Shown: positions 51,851 through 63,345, counted from the first letter of the stretch. The stretch: DNA of 64,000 nucleotides from Sceloporus undulatus (GCF_019175285.1 NC_056528.1:20271657-20335656), one strand, 5' to 3'. Made by a program: numbers and translations. Notes: a model not told the origin generated them from the sequence alone.

Positions 51851-52082
51851 GAGACACCGTTTGGACACTGCTTGGACCGCCCTGGCTCCATGCTTTAGGA
51901 ACCTGGGAGGCCTCGTTTGGCAAGGCCCTGAGTCCCCTCCTCTGCCAAACTTTGGAGTGAGCTCCCCACAACGCTACAACTCCCAGCCTGCAATCTGTCA
52001 TGATGGATTGCAAGAGCCTTTGAAGCCCAAAGGAAGGATGCACTTGTGGACTGCCATGGCTCTATGCTTTGGGAACCTGGGA
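51832..52082. repeat. Tandem array units left of the CR1 insertion
   Basis: 'acaccgtttggacactgctt', 'ggctccatgctttaggaacc', 'tttggcaaggccctgagtcc' match units at 55582-56310. One full and one partial unit lie between the NTMT1 promoter and the CR1. Confidence 0.75.
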
Positions 52083-52086
52083 TGCT

Positions 52087-52579
52087 AAGCCTCAGAGGAG
52101 GCGTGTAGTGGTCATCGGGGACTCTTTGCTGAGAGGCACTGAACCAGTGGTTTGTGGGCCTGACAAGATGTCTCGGGAGGTGTGCTGTCTCCCTGGGGCA
52201 AAGATCCGTGATGTGACAGAGAGGCTGACAAGACTGGTCAAGCCTACTGACCATTACCCCTTTCTTTTGGTTCATGTGGGAACCAATGATACTGCAAGGC
52301 ATAGCCTTCAGAATATCATAAGGGATTATGAGGCTTTGGGTAGGAAGTTGAAAGAGGTAGATGCACAGGTTGTGATCTCCTCTCTTCTCCCAGTCAATAG
52401 CGGATGCAAATAACTGGCTCCGTAGATGGTGCCGCCAAGAACGATTTGGATTCTTGGACCAATCGTTGCGGTTCCATGAGGAGGGACTTCTGGCAAGGGA
52501 TGGGTTGCATCTCACGCCAGTTGGCAAAAACATTTTTGCCAATAGCCTCAAGAATTTGATCAGGAGGGCTTTAAACTGA
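52087..52579 (+). pseudogene. CR1 ORF1 fragment with SGNH-hydrolase (esterase) domain
   Basis: Reads RRRVVVIGDSLLRGTEPVVC (GDS block with the nucleophile serine), LVHVGTNDTARHS (the GxND block), then after a frame change near 52.40 kb 'LARDGLHLTPVGKNIFANSL' (Asp-His block) and a stop at 52577. CR1 ORF1 esterase domains are known. The N-terminus is missing (5' truncation), and a short internal segment seems lost at the frame change. TGA of ORF1 precedes ORF2 by five bases. Confidence 0.85.
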
Positions 52580-52584
52580 GTTAT

Positions 52585-53709
52585 GTGGGGGAGGGAGACA
52601 GTATTCTGGAAGGCCAAAAGGCTGGAGAAGATAGTCAAACTGACAGAGAGGGAACAAGACAAACAGTGCAAGGACCCAACAGTGGGAGGCAAAAGAACTT
52701 GCACAAGCAGCAAGTAAAGGGAACACATGGTCTTAGATGCCTCTACACTAATGCACAGAGCATGGGAAATAAGCACGATGAACTTCAACTCCTAGTACAA
52801 CAAAGCAAATATGATATAATAGGCATCACTGAAACCTGGTGGGATGAGTCTCATGATTGGAATGTGGAAATAGAGGGGTATAACCTTTTCAAGAGAAACA
52901 GGCCAAACAGGAAAGGAGGAGGAATAGCCCTATATGTCAGAGATATTTACACCAGTGAAGAGATCCAGGACATCAATCCTGGAAGCCAGGTGGAGAGCAT
53001 CTGGATAAAAATTAAAGGGCAGGGAAACAACAAGGATGTTATGGTGGGAGTCTACTACAGACCCCCAAGTCAGACGGAGGAATTGGATGATGCCTTTCTA
53101 GAACAGATGACCACACACTCAGAAAGGAGAGATGTAGTAGTGATGGGTGACTTCAACTACCCTGATATTTGTTGGAAGTCAAACTCAGCCAGATCCTCAA
53201 GGTCTAGTAAATTCCTCACTTGCCTTGGAGACAATTTCATGGTCCAAAAAGTGGAAGAGGCAACAAGGGGATCAGCTATTTTAGATCTGATCCTAACCAA
53301 CAAGGATGACTTGGTTAATGAAGTGCAAGTGGTGGGATCCTTAGGTGGAAGTGACCATGTTCTCCTGGAGTTTGTTATACAATGGAAAGGAGAAGCCAGG
53401 CATAGTCAGACACGCATTCTAGATTTCAGGAGAGCGGATTTCAGTCAACTTAGAGAAATACTGGGGGCGATCCCATGGTCAGGAATACTAAAAGAGAAGG
53501 GAGTTCAAGATGGATGGGAGTTTCTCAAAAGGGAGATACTGAAGGCACAAATTAAAACAGTTCCAGTGAGAAAGAAAAATGGGAGGTGTCGCAAGAACCC
53601 AGGATGGATGACAAAGGAACTTTCAGCTCAGCTAAATTTTAAACGGAACATGTACTGTATAAGAAATGGAAAAATGGGGAAATTACCAAAGCGGAATTCA
53701 AACAAATAG
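52585..53709 (+). CDS. CR1 ORF2, apurinic-like endonuclease part
   Basis: 374 codons open from a GTG at 52585 (the true start is uncertain). Contains [36 protein letters not shown], the [10 protein letters not shown] block, [10 protein letters not shown] and [10 protein letters not shown], the order of the endonuclease motifs (N..E..D.N..SDH). The frame is lost near 53655-53661 (net +2 or -1), after which the reverse transcriptase part continues in another frame. Not a host gene. Confidence 0.9.
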   Translation: MGEGDSILEGQKAGEDSQTDREGTRQTVQGPNSGRQKNLHKQQVKGTHGLRCLYTNAQSMGNKHDELQLLVQQSKYDIIGITETWWDESHDWNVEIEGYNLFKRNRPNRKGGGIALYVRDIYTSEEIQDINPGSQVESIWIKIKGQGNNKDVMVGVYYRPPSQTEELDDAFLEQMTTHSERRDVVVMGDFNYPDICWKSNSARSSRSSKFLTCLGDNFMVQKVEEATRGSAILDLILTNKDDLVNEVQVVGSLGGSDHVLLEFVIQWKGEARHSQTRILDFRRADFSQLREILGAIPWSGILKEKGVQDGWEFLKREILKAQIKTVPVRKKNGRCRKNPGWMTKELSAQLNFKRNMYCIRNGKMGKLPKRNSNK

Positions 53710-53726
53710 CTAGCAAGTGTAGAGAT

Positions 53727-55502
53727 ATGGTCAGAAAAGCCAAAGCACAGAATGAACTCAGGCTTGCTAGAGAGGTTAAGCACAACAAAAAGGGCTTTTT
53801 TGGATATGTCCACAGCAAAAGGAAGAAGAAGGAAATGGTAGGGCCACTGCGTGGAGAAGATGGCAAAATGCTAACAGAAGAAAGAGAAAAGGCAGAATTA
53901 CTCAACACTTTCTTTGCCTCAGTCTTCTCAGAAAAGGCAAAGGGTGCTCAACCTGAGGATAATGGAGCAGAGGACAGAATAGGGGAAATTCAGCACAGAA
54001 TAAGTAAAGAGATAGCACAGGAATACCTGTTTAACCTAAATGAATTTAAGTCTCCAGGACCAGATGAGCTACATCCAAGGGTATTAAAAGAACTGGCCAA
54101 TGTAATATCGGAACCATTGGCAATAATCTTTGAAAACTCCTGGAGAACAGGAGAGATCCCAGCAGACTGGAGGAGGGCAAACGTTGTCCCCATCTTCAAA
54201 AAGGGGAAGAAAGAGGATCCCAACAATTATCGTCCAGTTAGTCTGACATCAGTACTAGGAAAGATTCTGGAGCAGATCATTAAACAGAGAGTCTGTGAAC
54301 ATCTAGAAGGCAATGCCATAATCACAAAAAGTCAACATGGGTTTCAGAGAAACAAGTCATGCCAGACAAATCTAATCTCTTTCTTTGATAAAATTACCAG
54401 CTTGGTAGATGAAGGGAATGCTGTGGATATAGTATATCTTGATTTCAGTAAGGCCTTTGACAGGGTTCCCCATGACATTCTCACAAACAAGCTTGTAAAA
54501 TGTGGGCTGGACAAGGCAACTGTTAAGTGGATTTGTAATTGGTTGACCGGCCGAACCCAAAGGGTGCTCAACAATGGCACCTTTTCATCCTGGAGAGAAG
54601 TAACCAGTGGGGTCCCACAGGGCTCTGTCCTTGGCCCAGTACTGTTCAACATCTTTATCAATGACTTGGAGGAAAAAATTGGGGGAATACTTATCAAATT
54701 TGCAGATGATACTAAATTAGGAGGAATAGCTAATACTCCAGAGGACAGGATCAAAATTCAAAATGACCTGAATAGACTAGAAAGCTGGGCCAGAGCTAAC
54801 AGAATGAACTTCAACAGGGAGAAATGTAAGGTACTGCACTTAGGGCGAAAAAATGAAATGCACAGATATAGGATGGGAGACACCTGGCTTAAGGAGACAA
54901 CATGTGAAAGGGATCTAGGAGTCCAAGTAGACCACAAGCTGAACATGAGTCAACAGTGCGATGCGGCAGCTAACAAGGCCAATGCGATTTTAGGCTGCAT
55001 CAATAGAAGTATCGTATCTAGATCCAGCGAAGTAACAGTGCCACTATATTCTGCTCTGGTCAGGCCCCACCTGGAATATTGTGTCCAGTTCTGGGCGCCA
55101 CAATTCAAAAAGGACATTGAGAAACTGGAGCGTGTCCAAAGGAGGGCAACTAAAATGGTGAAAGGTCTGGAAACCTTGCCCTATGAGGAACGACTCAGGG
55201 AGCTGGGGATGTTTAGCCTGGAGAAGAGAAGGTTAAGAGGTGATATGATAGCCCTATTTAAATACTTGAAGGGATGTCATATTGAGGAGGGAGCGAGCTT
55301 GTTTTCTGCTGCTCCAGAGACTAGGACCCGGAGCAATGGATGCAAGCTGCAGGAAAAGAGATTCCACCTCAACATTAGGAGGAATTTCCTGACAGTAAGG
55401 GCTGTTCGACAGTGGAACAAACTCCCTCGGAGTGTAGTGGAGTCTCCCTCCTTGGAGGTCTTCAAACAGAGGCTGGATGGCCATCTGTCGGCGATGCTTT
55501 GA
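53727..55502 (+). CDS. CR1 ORF2, reverse transcriptase part
   Basis: 591 codons open. The frame can be followed back to about 53660 ([20 protein letters not shown]). RT blocks in order: [77 protein letters not shown] and the catalytic FADDTKLGG (54699-54725), then the C-terminal [19 protein letters not shown]-type block. Every catalytic motif looks intact. Not a host gene. Confidence 0.93.
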   Translation: MVRKAKAQNELRLAREVKHNKKGFFGYVHSKRKKKEMVGPLRGEDGKMLTEEREKAELLNTFFASVFSEKAKGAQPEDNGAEDRIGEIQHRISKEIAQEYLFNLNEFKSPGPDELHPRVLKELANVISEPLAIIFENSWRTGEIPADWRRANVVPIFKKGKKEDPNNYRPVSLTSVLGKILEQIIKQRVCEHLEGNAIITKSQHGFQRNKSCQTNLISFFDKITSLVDEGNAVDIVYLDFSKAFDRVPHDILTNKLVKCGLDKATVKWICNWLTGRTQRVLNNGTFSSWREVTSGVPQGSVLGPVLFNIFINDLEEKIGGILIKFADDTKLGGIANTPEDRIKIQNDLNRLESWARANRMNFNREKCKVLHLGRKNEMHRYRMGDTWLKETTCERDLGVQVDHKLNMSQQCDAAANKANAILGCINRSIVSRSSEVTVPLYSALVRPHLEYCVQFWAPQFKKDIEKLERVQRRATKMVKGLETLPYEERLRELGMFSLEKRRLRGDMIALFKYLKGCHIEEGASLFSAAPETRTRSNGCKLQEKRFHLNIRRNFLTVRAVRQWNKLPRSVVESPSLEVFKQRLDGHLSAML

Positions 55503-55581
55503 TCTGGATTTCCTGCATGGCAGGGGGTTGGACTGGATGGCCCTTGCGGTCTCTTCCAACTCTATGATTCTATGATTCTAT

Positions 55582-56310
55582 GAAAGGCCCTGAGCCCCCT
55601 CTCCCCAGGACTTGCCAGACTTTGGAGTGGAACCCCCCCCCCCCACACACACACACTACAAATCCCAGTCTGACATCTGACATGATTGCAGCACCTTTGG
55701 AGACCAAAGAAAGGATGTGCTTGGACACCGTTTGGACTGCTATGGCTCCATGCTAGAGGAGTTCACTCAAATGCTAGGGGGATCTGGGATGTCTAGTTTG
55801 GCAAGGTCCTGAACCTCCTCTGCTTGAGAAGGCTGGTGGACTCTCCAGACCTACAACTCCCAGTCTGACATTTGACATGATTGATTTCAAGTGCCTTTGG
55901 AGACCCAAGAAAGGAGGCACTTGGACTGCCATGGCTCTATTCTAAGGGGACCTGGGATGTCTAGTTTTCTCAAGGTCCTCCTGAGCCTCCTCTGCTTAGG
56001 AGGGATGGTGGTCCTCCCCCAAACCTACAACTCTCAGTCTGACATCTGACATGATTCCAAGCGCCTTTGAAGACCCAAGAAAGGAGGCCATGGCTCCATT
56101 CTAAGGGGACCTGGGATGTGTAGCTCCATGCCAGGGGGACTTGGGATGCCTAGTTTGGCAAGGCCCTGAGCCTCCTCTGCCCAGGACCTTGCCAAACTTT
56201 GGAGTGAACTCCCCAACACTACAACTCAGTCTGACATCTGACATGATTGATTGCAAGTGCCTTTGGAGACCAAGGAAGGAAAGGAGGCACCTGGACACCG
56301 CTTGGACTGC
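55582..56310. repeat. Tandem array of 165-220-bp units right of the CR1
   Basis: About four units anchored by 'tttggcaaggccctgagcct' or variants at roughly 55582, 55799, 55965 and 56155, each with 'ctacaactcccagtctgaca', 'tctgacatgattg', 'tttggagac..aagaaagga' and 'atggctccatgct'. Same family as 51832-52082. Confidence 0.85.
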
Positions 56311-56369
56311 TGAGGTTCCCTTGTGTGTGCCATTATTAAAGCCTCTTATTCCACTATAAAAACTTTTAA

Positions 56370-56530
56370 AAACATACATTCCAAAAAGCAAACCTTGATA
56401 TTGCCGTTTTATATAAAGGGGCACCATTTTACCATGCCATTGTATTTAATGGGACTTGAATATCCACGGATTTTGGTATCCACAGGAGTCCTGGAACCAA
56501 ACTCCACCAGATACCAAAGTGTATACTACT
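56370..56530 (+). mobile_element. Tigger/pogo-like MITE, right part
   Basis: 'ccaaaaagcaaaccttgata', 'aatatccacggattttggta', 'ctggaaccaaactccaccag'; the left end is missing. Confidence 0.7.
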
Positions 56531-56985
56531 TCCAAAACATCACTACAGGCCATCCCTAGTTTTGGCCCAGAAACTTTAGGATCCTGGACCAATCCTGAAC
56601 TGTAACCCTACTCTGATCACTCCCCTACCCTTGGCCACAAAGCAGGACATATAGGGGCACCCTTGCAAACTGTGTGAGTAAAGAAAATTGAGGCGCATCA
56701 ACACACATTACCTTGATGTGAGACACGGAAGGATGGCAAGTGTGTTACTGCAGAAACGGCATTCTGGTTTGTTGACAATTATGATCTTTGCTTGTGAGGA
56801 TAACAGCCAATGGGAGAAGAGCAAGCCAGCCACAGCCATCCCTATGGCAGTGATGGGAATCCAGATAAGATCCCCAAGTCTTGGGCCAAAAAGAGACTAT
56901 TGCTTCTTTTGGAAATTCCCAGGAGTGGCCATTCACCTGCCAAATAGGGAGGGAACCCTGCAATTGTTTCATGTGTAAAATACAT
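56530..56985. other. Unique intergenic DNA
   Basis: No repeat or gene recognised; overlapping short frames on both strands lack any known domain. Confidence 0.3.
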
Positions 56986-56989
56986 TGTA

Positions 56990-57170
56990 CAGTCGGCCCT
57001 CCATATCCACAGATCCAAGCATCCACAGCTTGAAAATGTTCTAAAAATATATAAATTGCAAAAGTCAAACCTTGGTTTTGCCATTTTATATAAGGAACAC
57101 CATGTTACTATCCATTGTATTAAATGGGACCTGAACACCCACGGATTTGGGTATCCATGGGGGTTCCGTG
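56990..57170 (+). mobile_element. Tigger/pogo-like MITE, right-truncated
   Basis: CAGTCGGCCCTCCATATCC at 56990 through 'gggtatccatgggggttccg'. Confidence 0.75.
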
Positions 57171-57554
57171 CATTTGAAAGACAAGTATATTCGACTATAA
57201 GTAGAGCTAGTGTATAAGTTGAGGGCAGGTTTTGTATAAGATTCAGTGATATGTAGCAAAGGATGTGAAGGAAAACAATGCCATCAAATGTAGAAAAATC
57301 CAGCAGGCATAACTGTTTGTGTTCACCCAAAAGGGAGGATGGATGAACCAAGAACTATCACCACTATTTTCCCATCCAGACATTCAAGAAGTCCAGATGT
57401 GGCACCATGATGGAGAAAGTAGGGGGCAACTGTTTCTTTTAGGTTCTCCGTGGACAGAGCAAGCTTTCACTTTTCGCCACTCGAATGGCTCCCTCTACTC
57501 TCTCCGCCATGGTGTCACTTCTGGACTTTTCAAATGCCTAGATGGAAAAATAGT

Positions 57555-57785
57555 GATCTTTATTATTATTATTATTATTATCATTATTTGTGGTTTTTCC
57601 ATGGAAGTCCTCCACCCCAACCCCAGAGAATGTGGAGGGACCAAAGTAATCTGGTTTAACTATCAGCTCAATGCTATGGAATACTGGGCTCTGGTACCAC
57701 AACTACAAACCCCAAAATTCCATAGGATGGAACCATGGCAGTTAAAGTGGTATCAATTGGCATTAATTCTGCAGTGTGGCAGAAG
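57555..57785. mobile_element. (ATT)n, MITE piece and family A right half
   Basis: (ATT)n at about 57558-57585, 'gagaatgtggagggaccaaa' (end of a second-subfamily Tigger-like element), then 'aaactacaaatcc'-type arm 'caactacaaaccccaaaatt' with 'taattctgcagtgtgg'. Confidence 0.6.
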
Positions 57786-57839
57786 CCTCAGTCCACCACC
57801 TTCGTAGACACATTTGGTGGGGGTACAGGAGAGGACTTT

Positions 57840-58110
57840 CCCAGGGACTAGGACCCGGAGCAATGGATTCAAGCTACAGGAAAAGAGATTCCACCTCAAC
57901 ATTAGGAAGAACTTCCTGACAGTAAGATCTGTTTCACAGTGGAAGACACTCCCTTGAAGAGTGGTGGAGTTTCCTTCTTTGCAGGTCTTTAAACAGAGTC
58001 TGGAGAGCCATCTGTGGGGAGTGCTTTGATTGTGAGTTCCTGCATGGCAGGGGTTAGACTGGATGGCTCTTAGGGTCTCTTCCAACCCTATGATTCTATG
58101 ATTCTAGCAC
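57840..58110 (+). mobile_element. CR1 LINE 3' end
   Basis: 'agggactaggacccggagca', 'aagagattccacctcaacat', 'ggttagactggatggctctt', ending 'tatgattctatgattctag'. Low divergence from the intact CR1 apart from short gaps. Confidence 0.9.
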
Positions 58111-58289
58111 TGCCATCATTTCCCCTTCTGTGCAGAGAGAGAGAGAAGGAGTTGCACACATCCTCTTCCATCTCCAATCTCAAGCAGAAGAGACTGGAAA
58201 TATGAATTGCATACAAGGAGACTTTCCCAACAAGGTGTCAAGAGGAAGGAAATTGTGTTTTAGGCAAAGAAATCTCCCAGGTGGGCACC

Positions 58290-58395
58290 AGTTCCATCCA
58301 TGCATCTGAGTAATTAGACCAAGTCTACCAAAGCTTATGCTACAACCTCTTTCACACCGTTAGTCTCAAAGGTGCTACAAGATCCCTTTGCATAC
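58290..58395. mobile_element. Interspersed repeat with 'cagatgcat' end (inverted copy)
   Basis: 'catgcatctgagtaattaga', 'ccaaagcttatgctacaacc', 'gttagtctcaaaggtgctac'. Confidence 0.6.
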
Positions 58396-58426
58396 TGATA
58401 TTCCAGACCAATGTTTCGAAGTGTTA

Positions 58427-58650
58427 TAGTAGTTTGAACGTTGGACTATGACTCTGGAGACCAGGGTTCAAATCCTGATTCTGCTGTATAAGCCCACTGG
58501 GTGACCTTGGGCAAGTCACACTCTCTCAGCCTCAGAGGATGGCAATGGCAAAATCCCTCTGAAGAAACTTGCCAGGGCAGTCCCATGACAGCTTCACCTT
58601 ATGGTTGCCATAATTCAGAAACAATTTGAAGGCACTCAACAACAAATTAT
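58427..58650 (+). mobile_element. tRNA-derived SINE, near full length
   Basis: 'tagtttgaacgttggactat', 'agggttcaaatcctgattct', 'gggtgaccttgggcaagtca', tail 'atggttgccataattcagaa' then (AAC)n. Confidence 0.85.
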
Positions 58651-58794
58651 GTTTGGATGATCGTGATTTTTCTAGCAACCATTTATTTAATATTTATTAT
58701 TTATTATTATTTTATTTACTTAAATCCCGCGTTTCGCATATAGGGACTCAAGGTGACGCACAGCCAAATTCAAAACAAAACAATTCAAAACAAT

Positions 58795-58995
58795 ACAAAA
58801 GCATTCATTTTATATAAGGGATACCAGTTCAGTATGCCATTGTGTTTAATGGGCCTTGAGCATCCACGGATTTTGGTATCCAAGGGGGTCCTGGAACCAA
58901 ACCCCAGTGGATGCCAAGGGCCCACTGTACTGTAAGCTGTCTTGGGTCCTGAATTGGCAGAAAAAACAGGATAGATATAAAATAAAAAATAAAGG
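58795..58995 (+). mobile_element. Tigger-like MITE right part plus LINE/SINE tail
   Basis: 58795-58931 'tttaatgggccttgagcatc', 'atgccaagggcccactgta'; then 58932-58995 'aagctgtcttgggtcctgaa', 'aggatagatataaaataaaa'. Confidence 0.65.
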
Positions 58996-58999
58996 AAGA

Positions 59000-59480
59000 A
59001 ACAGAGGTAAGTGCCTTGCTAGCTTTCCGCTGCAGTACCTATTCTTGGGCGCATGGGGGCAGTGTTGGCTTTCCTATGGCCCAACTAGTCCTGGCTTGGC
59101 AACTGGTATCTTCCAATGTTAATCCCAGCAGCTCTGCTCTTCAAGTTTGTGCCTTTCTTTTGTTAATGGATTGGAAACTCCCTCCTCCTCTCTCTCTCTT
59201 TCTCTCTGCCTCCCTTTGCTTTCCATCTACTGCTGTTCAGGGATCATCCTATGCCAGGCAAGAGAGAGAGCGGGAGAGAGAAATGCTCCATGCTCCAAGC
59301 AAGCTGTAAACTTGATGCCCGCACATTGCTTTGTATGCAAAGAAAGGGAAGGCTTAAGAGAAAAAGCAAAGAGGGGAGCGAGCGAAACAAAAGGCGGAAA
59401 GAAGAGGAGAAAATCATGGCAAGCAAAAATTCCCCCCGATTTTGTCATACCCACCAACTGTCCTTATTTGGCAGGGACAG
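59000..59480. other. Intergenic DNA with CT and GA tracts
   Basis: CT run at about 59185-59220 and a GA run at about 59258-59282, facing each other. No gene recognised; the frames of 97-114 codons here cross these tracts. Confidence 0.35.
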
Positions 59481-59484
59481 TCTT

Positions 59485-60290
59485 GGTTTAACCCTCTACC
59501 ATCCCACTTGTCCGTCTGCTTTTAAAACATCCCAGTTTCTCTCTCCTTCTCCCACATTCCCCCTTTAGTTGCTGCAAACTTACCGCATATACTTGACTAA
59601 GTCAACCTCTTGTATAAGTCAAGGGCAGAGTTGGGGGCCAAAATTATGGGTTTTGATATGACCCATGGATGAGTCGAGGGTAAAACGTCAAAGCATGTAA
59701 GAAAGGATCTAAAGGATGAATGAGGCCAAAGAACTTAAAGTGCTTCCAGGACAGATTATACTCTTGTCTTTCACCAGGAGACGGTTCCTTGTTTTATAAG
59801 AGTTAAAGTACAGTACTTACATTGACCTATGGATAAATCGACTCAGGTTTTCTGGGTCAATTTTTGAACTCAAATTTCTAGACTTATACATGAATATATA
59901 CAGTACTTTGGTTGCTTACTTCAGTTGCTGCAAGCAGTATGGCAAGGGATGGGCCACAGGTGGCCTCCTCATATCATTACATGACCAAGACTTCATATCT
60001 TCCAACTTTTCTTGGTTATCCTCTGTCCTCCCACATTTTCAGCAGCTTTGAAAATCTCCCACTTTCCCCCTTTGCCCTCAGCTTACTCCAGTTGCTGCAA
60101 ATAACTTTAAAGAGCAAAAGTAGTTTGTATTCTATTAAACGGAGCAGTGGCATCATTAGGATTGGCATCAGCTGGTGCAGTAATGTATGGTGTCACCTCG
60201 CCATTGATCTTCGATACCACACCATACAGAATGCTTAGTAATATCATTTTTGGTACTTATTTTACTCCTAAAATCATAATTTCCACATAT
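59485..60290. other. Intergenic DNA with unclassified repeat pieces
   Basis: 'ttaaccctctaccatcccac' at 59488 recurs as 'ttaatcctctaccatcccac' at 32685. 'agtcaacctcttgtataagt' and 'aaatcgactcaggttttctg' around 59600-59850 look like degraded pieces of another repeat. No gene seen. Confidence 0.35.
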
Positions 60291-60317
60291 CACTGAATGT
60301 AATGGCAATAGCAAGAA

Positions 60318-60530
60318 CCAAAATAGTGTAGAGGCTTGAACCCTGATGCCTCTCGTTTGTCCACAAAGCTCTGGAGACCAGGGTTCAAGTCACACTCTCT
60401 CAGCCTCAGAGGATGGTGATGGCAAACCCCCTCTGAAGAAACCTGCCAAGAAAACCCCATGATATAGGTTTGCCCCAGGGTTGCCAAAAGTTGAAAACGA
60501 CTCGAAGGCACACAACAACAACAACAACTA
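60318..60530 (+). mobile_element. tRNA-derived SINE
   Basis: 'gtgtagaggcttgaaccctg', then a duplicated or displaced 'ctctggagaccagggttcaa', 'cacactctctcagcctcaga', tail 'cagggttgccaaaagttgaa' then (AAC)n. Confidence 0.8.
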
Positions 60531-60534
60531 TGGC

Positions 60535-60970
60535 AATAGTTGTAACATGAACAACAAGCAATATTAAAATGTTACCTTTAAGTTACGATATCATATGCAC
60601 AGCCTAAATACCTTCAGATGTACATAGCTTTATGTGGTTAAAGTGAAAATTTGGTAAGATGTGGAGTTTTTAAAGAAAACTTTTAAAAGATTTTAAAAAC
60701 AAAATTTATCCCTTGATGCCTTTCCTTCCTCCATGCATTGAATGTTGCCCCACTTATGCCTTCTGTTCTGCTGAGCACCAGTGTTTTAAAGGGATGTGGG
60801 CAAATGCAAAAGCCCATTTCCACCACAAGGCAGACATTTGGGGTACAGTGGTGTCACCCCCTCTTTGGATGTTGCCTGGTGTGATGTGTATCCCTTGCAC
60901 CTCCTAGTGACACCCCTGACTGGGAGTAAAGGGATAGGAAAGGGAGAATCTTGATCTTCCCAGTCAGCTC
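60535..60970. other. Unique intergenic DNA
   Basis: No repeat family or gene recognised. Confidence 0.3.
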
Positions 60971-61148
60971 AGGCAAAAGCAAACTGCTGCAGACTGTCCT
61001 AGCTTGTGTGTCCTTCCCCTCTAATAACTTTTGCCATCTTGGGGCATTGCCTGGCTACATGTGTCTCACTTTCCATCTGTGAACTGTTGGAAGAGGCTGT
61101 GGTACTGTCAGCTTTCAAAGGCGGGCAACTGAGTCTGGCCTGAATTTC

Positions 61149-61150
61149 AA

Positions 61151-61194
<44 letters not shown>
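61149..61194. repeat. (ATA)n microsatellite
   Basis: About 15 perfect ATA units. Confidence 0.95.
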
Positions 61195-61195
<1 letters not shown>

Positions 61196-61340
61196 GTGTA
61201 AAGAAGAAGGAAAACAATCCGTACAAAGCAGAAGTGGTGGATTCCAACTCCTATTGTCCTGGGGTGATGGGAGTTGTAGTCCCATTCTTTCAGAAAACCA
61301 GCCCAGGCGGAGAAGCCTGGTTGTGACTTAAGGTTTAAGG

Positions 61341-61530
61341 TCCATCCACACTGCAGAGGTAATCCATTTTGACACCACTTTAACTCCATACTATAGAAGT
61401 CTGGGATTGGTACTTTTGTAAGATATTTCACCTTCTCTCTCAGGGAGTTTTGGTGACCCACCAAGCTACAAAACCCAGAATTCCATAGCACTGAGCCATG
61501 GCAGTTAAAGTGGTGTCAAACTGCTTTAGA
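61341..61530. mobile_element. Palindromic MITE family A
   Basis: 'gtccatccacactgcagagg' and 'ttttgacaccactttaactc' on the left; 'ccatggcagttaaagtggtg' and 'tcaaactgctttagac' on the right. Confidence 0.8.
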
Positions 61531-61689
61531 CACATGGCACAATAAGACTCCCTGTGGTTTAATCCGTTCACACTCGCTTCCCTTTGTTAAACATTCTTCT
61601 GAATTTTTAACCTCTTGCCACTTTTTCCTTAAAGGTATTGGGGGGGGGGGGGGGGAGAGAGCATGTTTTCAAGAGCTTGAGAAGGTCTC

Positions 61690-62205
61690 GTTTTTTTAAA
61701 AATCAGAGAATCCTAGGCTTGGAGGGGAATCCCAAAAGTCATCTAAATGAGCCTCCTGCAAGTGCCAGAATCTACAACCAAGGGAATCTATTCTCCTGGA
61801 AAAGCAATTCACCTAAATATTAGGAAGAACTTTCTTTACTGGAAGAGCTGTTCAGCAGTGGAATGGATTCTCTCGGAGGGTGATGGACTCTCCTTCTTTC
61901 GAGGTCTTTAAGGAGAGTTTGGATGAGCATCTTTCAGGAAAGCTTTAGTTGTGTGTTCTTGCATGGCTGGGGGTTAGACTCTATGGCCTTTATGGTCCTT
62001 TCCAGCTCCATGATTCAATTATTCTGAGTAGCACTTAGCATCAAGACATTCTTCCTATTGAAATGTCTTTTCTTGTAAATGAAATACCTCCATTCAGGTC
62101 CTACGCTCTGAAGTAGAGGAAAACAAGCTCATCTCCTCTCCATGTGACAGCCCTTGAGATATATAAACATGGCTATCATATCAACTCCCAGCATACTGTT
62201 TTCTT
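61690..62205. mobile_element. Mosaic of CR1 3' ends in both orientations
   Basis: 61690-61795 reverse ('atcagagaatcctaggcttg'), 61800-62027 direct ('aagagctgttcagcagtgga', 'ttcttgcatggctgggggtt'), 62040-62205 reverse ('agtagaggaaaacaagctca', 'acatggctatcatatcaact'). Independent insertions or a direct copy landing inside a reverse one. Confidence 0.75.
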
Positions 62206-62605
62206 GGCTTATTGTTGTTGTGTTGCAGTCGTGTGCCTTCGAGTTGTTTCTGACTTATTGCGACCCTTAGGCGAACCAGGGACTGAGAGTCCCCCGGGTG
62301 GTTTTCACGGCCGAGCGGTGATTTGAACTCACATCTCCAGTATCATGGTCCAATGCTCAAACCAGTATACCGCACTGGCATTTTTTGTTGTTGTTTTTGT
62401 GGTTGTTCGGTGCCTTCAACTTATGGAGGCACTAAGGCGAGCCTATGATGGGGCTTTCTTGGGAAGATTTGTTCAAAGGAGGTTTGCCATTGCCTTCCTC
62501 TGAGGCTGAGAGCGTGTGACTTGCCCAAACTCATCCAGTGGGTTTCATGGCTGAATAGGATTCGAACCCTTGTCTCCAGAGTCCCAGTCCAATGCTCAAA
62601 TTCTT
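62206..62605 (-). mobile_element. Two tRNA-derived SINEs in tandem (reverse)
   Basis: 62206-62385: 'gtgccttcgagttgtttctg', 'cggtgatttgaactcacatc', 'gctcaaaccagtataccgca'. 62386-62605: 'ggtgccttcaacttatggag', 'gtgacttgcccaaactcatc', 'gattcgaacccttgtctcca'. A further tail starts at 62605. Confidence 0.85.
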
Positions 62606-62679
62606 GTTATGTGTCTTCAAGCCATCTCCAAGTCATGGCAACCTTGGTGTGCCTGAATGTATTGAGAAGGACAAAGTTC

Positions 62680-63345
62680 TGTCCTGCCTCTTCTCTCTCC
62701 CCCGTTGAGTTAAATGAATGCAATGTGCCTTTGCATTTTGAACTCAGTTGTCAGACATGCAAGTAAGCTAATGACAAAATGGAAAAGTGAGAGGAGAGGG
62801 AAAAAACTGGGACATTTCAATAGCAGCTGAGAAAGTGGGATGGCAGAAGATTCATCAGGATTGTGACTGCTAAATCATGACAGTAGAAGGGCATGCATTC
62901 GCATTATCAAATGTGCAATGCACAACTTCGTTTGCAGCACTCGTGGGCAATGGCACCAAATGCGCAATTCTACTTCTGCAGCCCTGGAACTGAATGCAGA
63001 CATTCCACAACTGAGAAAACTGTCCATCCGATTCCACAGAGGAATGTATGCTCGAGTAAGGCAGCAACAGGATCCTGGCTTTGGCTGGCTGGTATTATGC
63101 TTGTGGGTATCAGGTTTGCCGGGAGGTACCAAAACTATGCAGAAAAATACTAGGTTTTGGTGAACATGCTTGTTTGTGCAGGATTCATCCTGTACTTTGT
63201 ACAACCCGCTTTTCAACCCTGGTGTGTTCTCACAAATTTGATAGGTTTAATGTTTTCTGTTGTTTTGTTGGTAAAGTAGAATTTATTTAATTTATTTTTT
63301 AAACAAAGGATTGTTCACTCCAACTGCTATTGGGAAGAAACACTT
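62680..63345. other. Unique intergenic DNA
   Basis: No repeat ends or gene recognised; CpGs are few. Overlapping short frames in all registers are not supported as genes. Confidence 0.3.

Larger units (their letters stand above)
52083..55581 (+). mobile_element. CR1 LINE, 5'-truncated but nearly intact (3.5 kb)
   Basis: Carries most of ORF1 (esterase domain), ORF2 (endonuclease plus reverse transcriptase) and a 3' end terminating in ATTCTATGATTCTATG, the CR1-type octamer repeat. It begins inside ORF1 ('cagaggaggcgtgtagtggt'). It is the reference for the many shorter CR1 tails in the window. Only one frame break is seen in ORF2 and one in ORF1, so it is relatively young. It splits a tandem repeat unit and shows no target duplication. 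Confidence 0.93.

Noticed and set aside
51285-52043. 252-codon minus-strand and 197-codon plus-strand open frames at the NTMT1 promoter
   Set aside because: Both cross GC-rich promoter DNA and tandem repeat units, overlap each other on opposite strands and show no family. Treated as composition artefacts.
52585-55502. Host gene for an endonuclease/reverse transcriptase
   Set aside because: All motifs and the 3' octamers are those of a CR1 LINE; many truncated copies are nearby.
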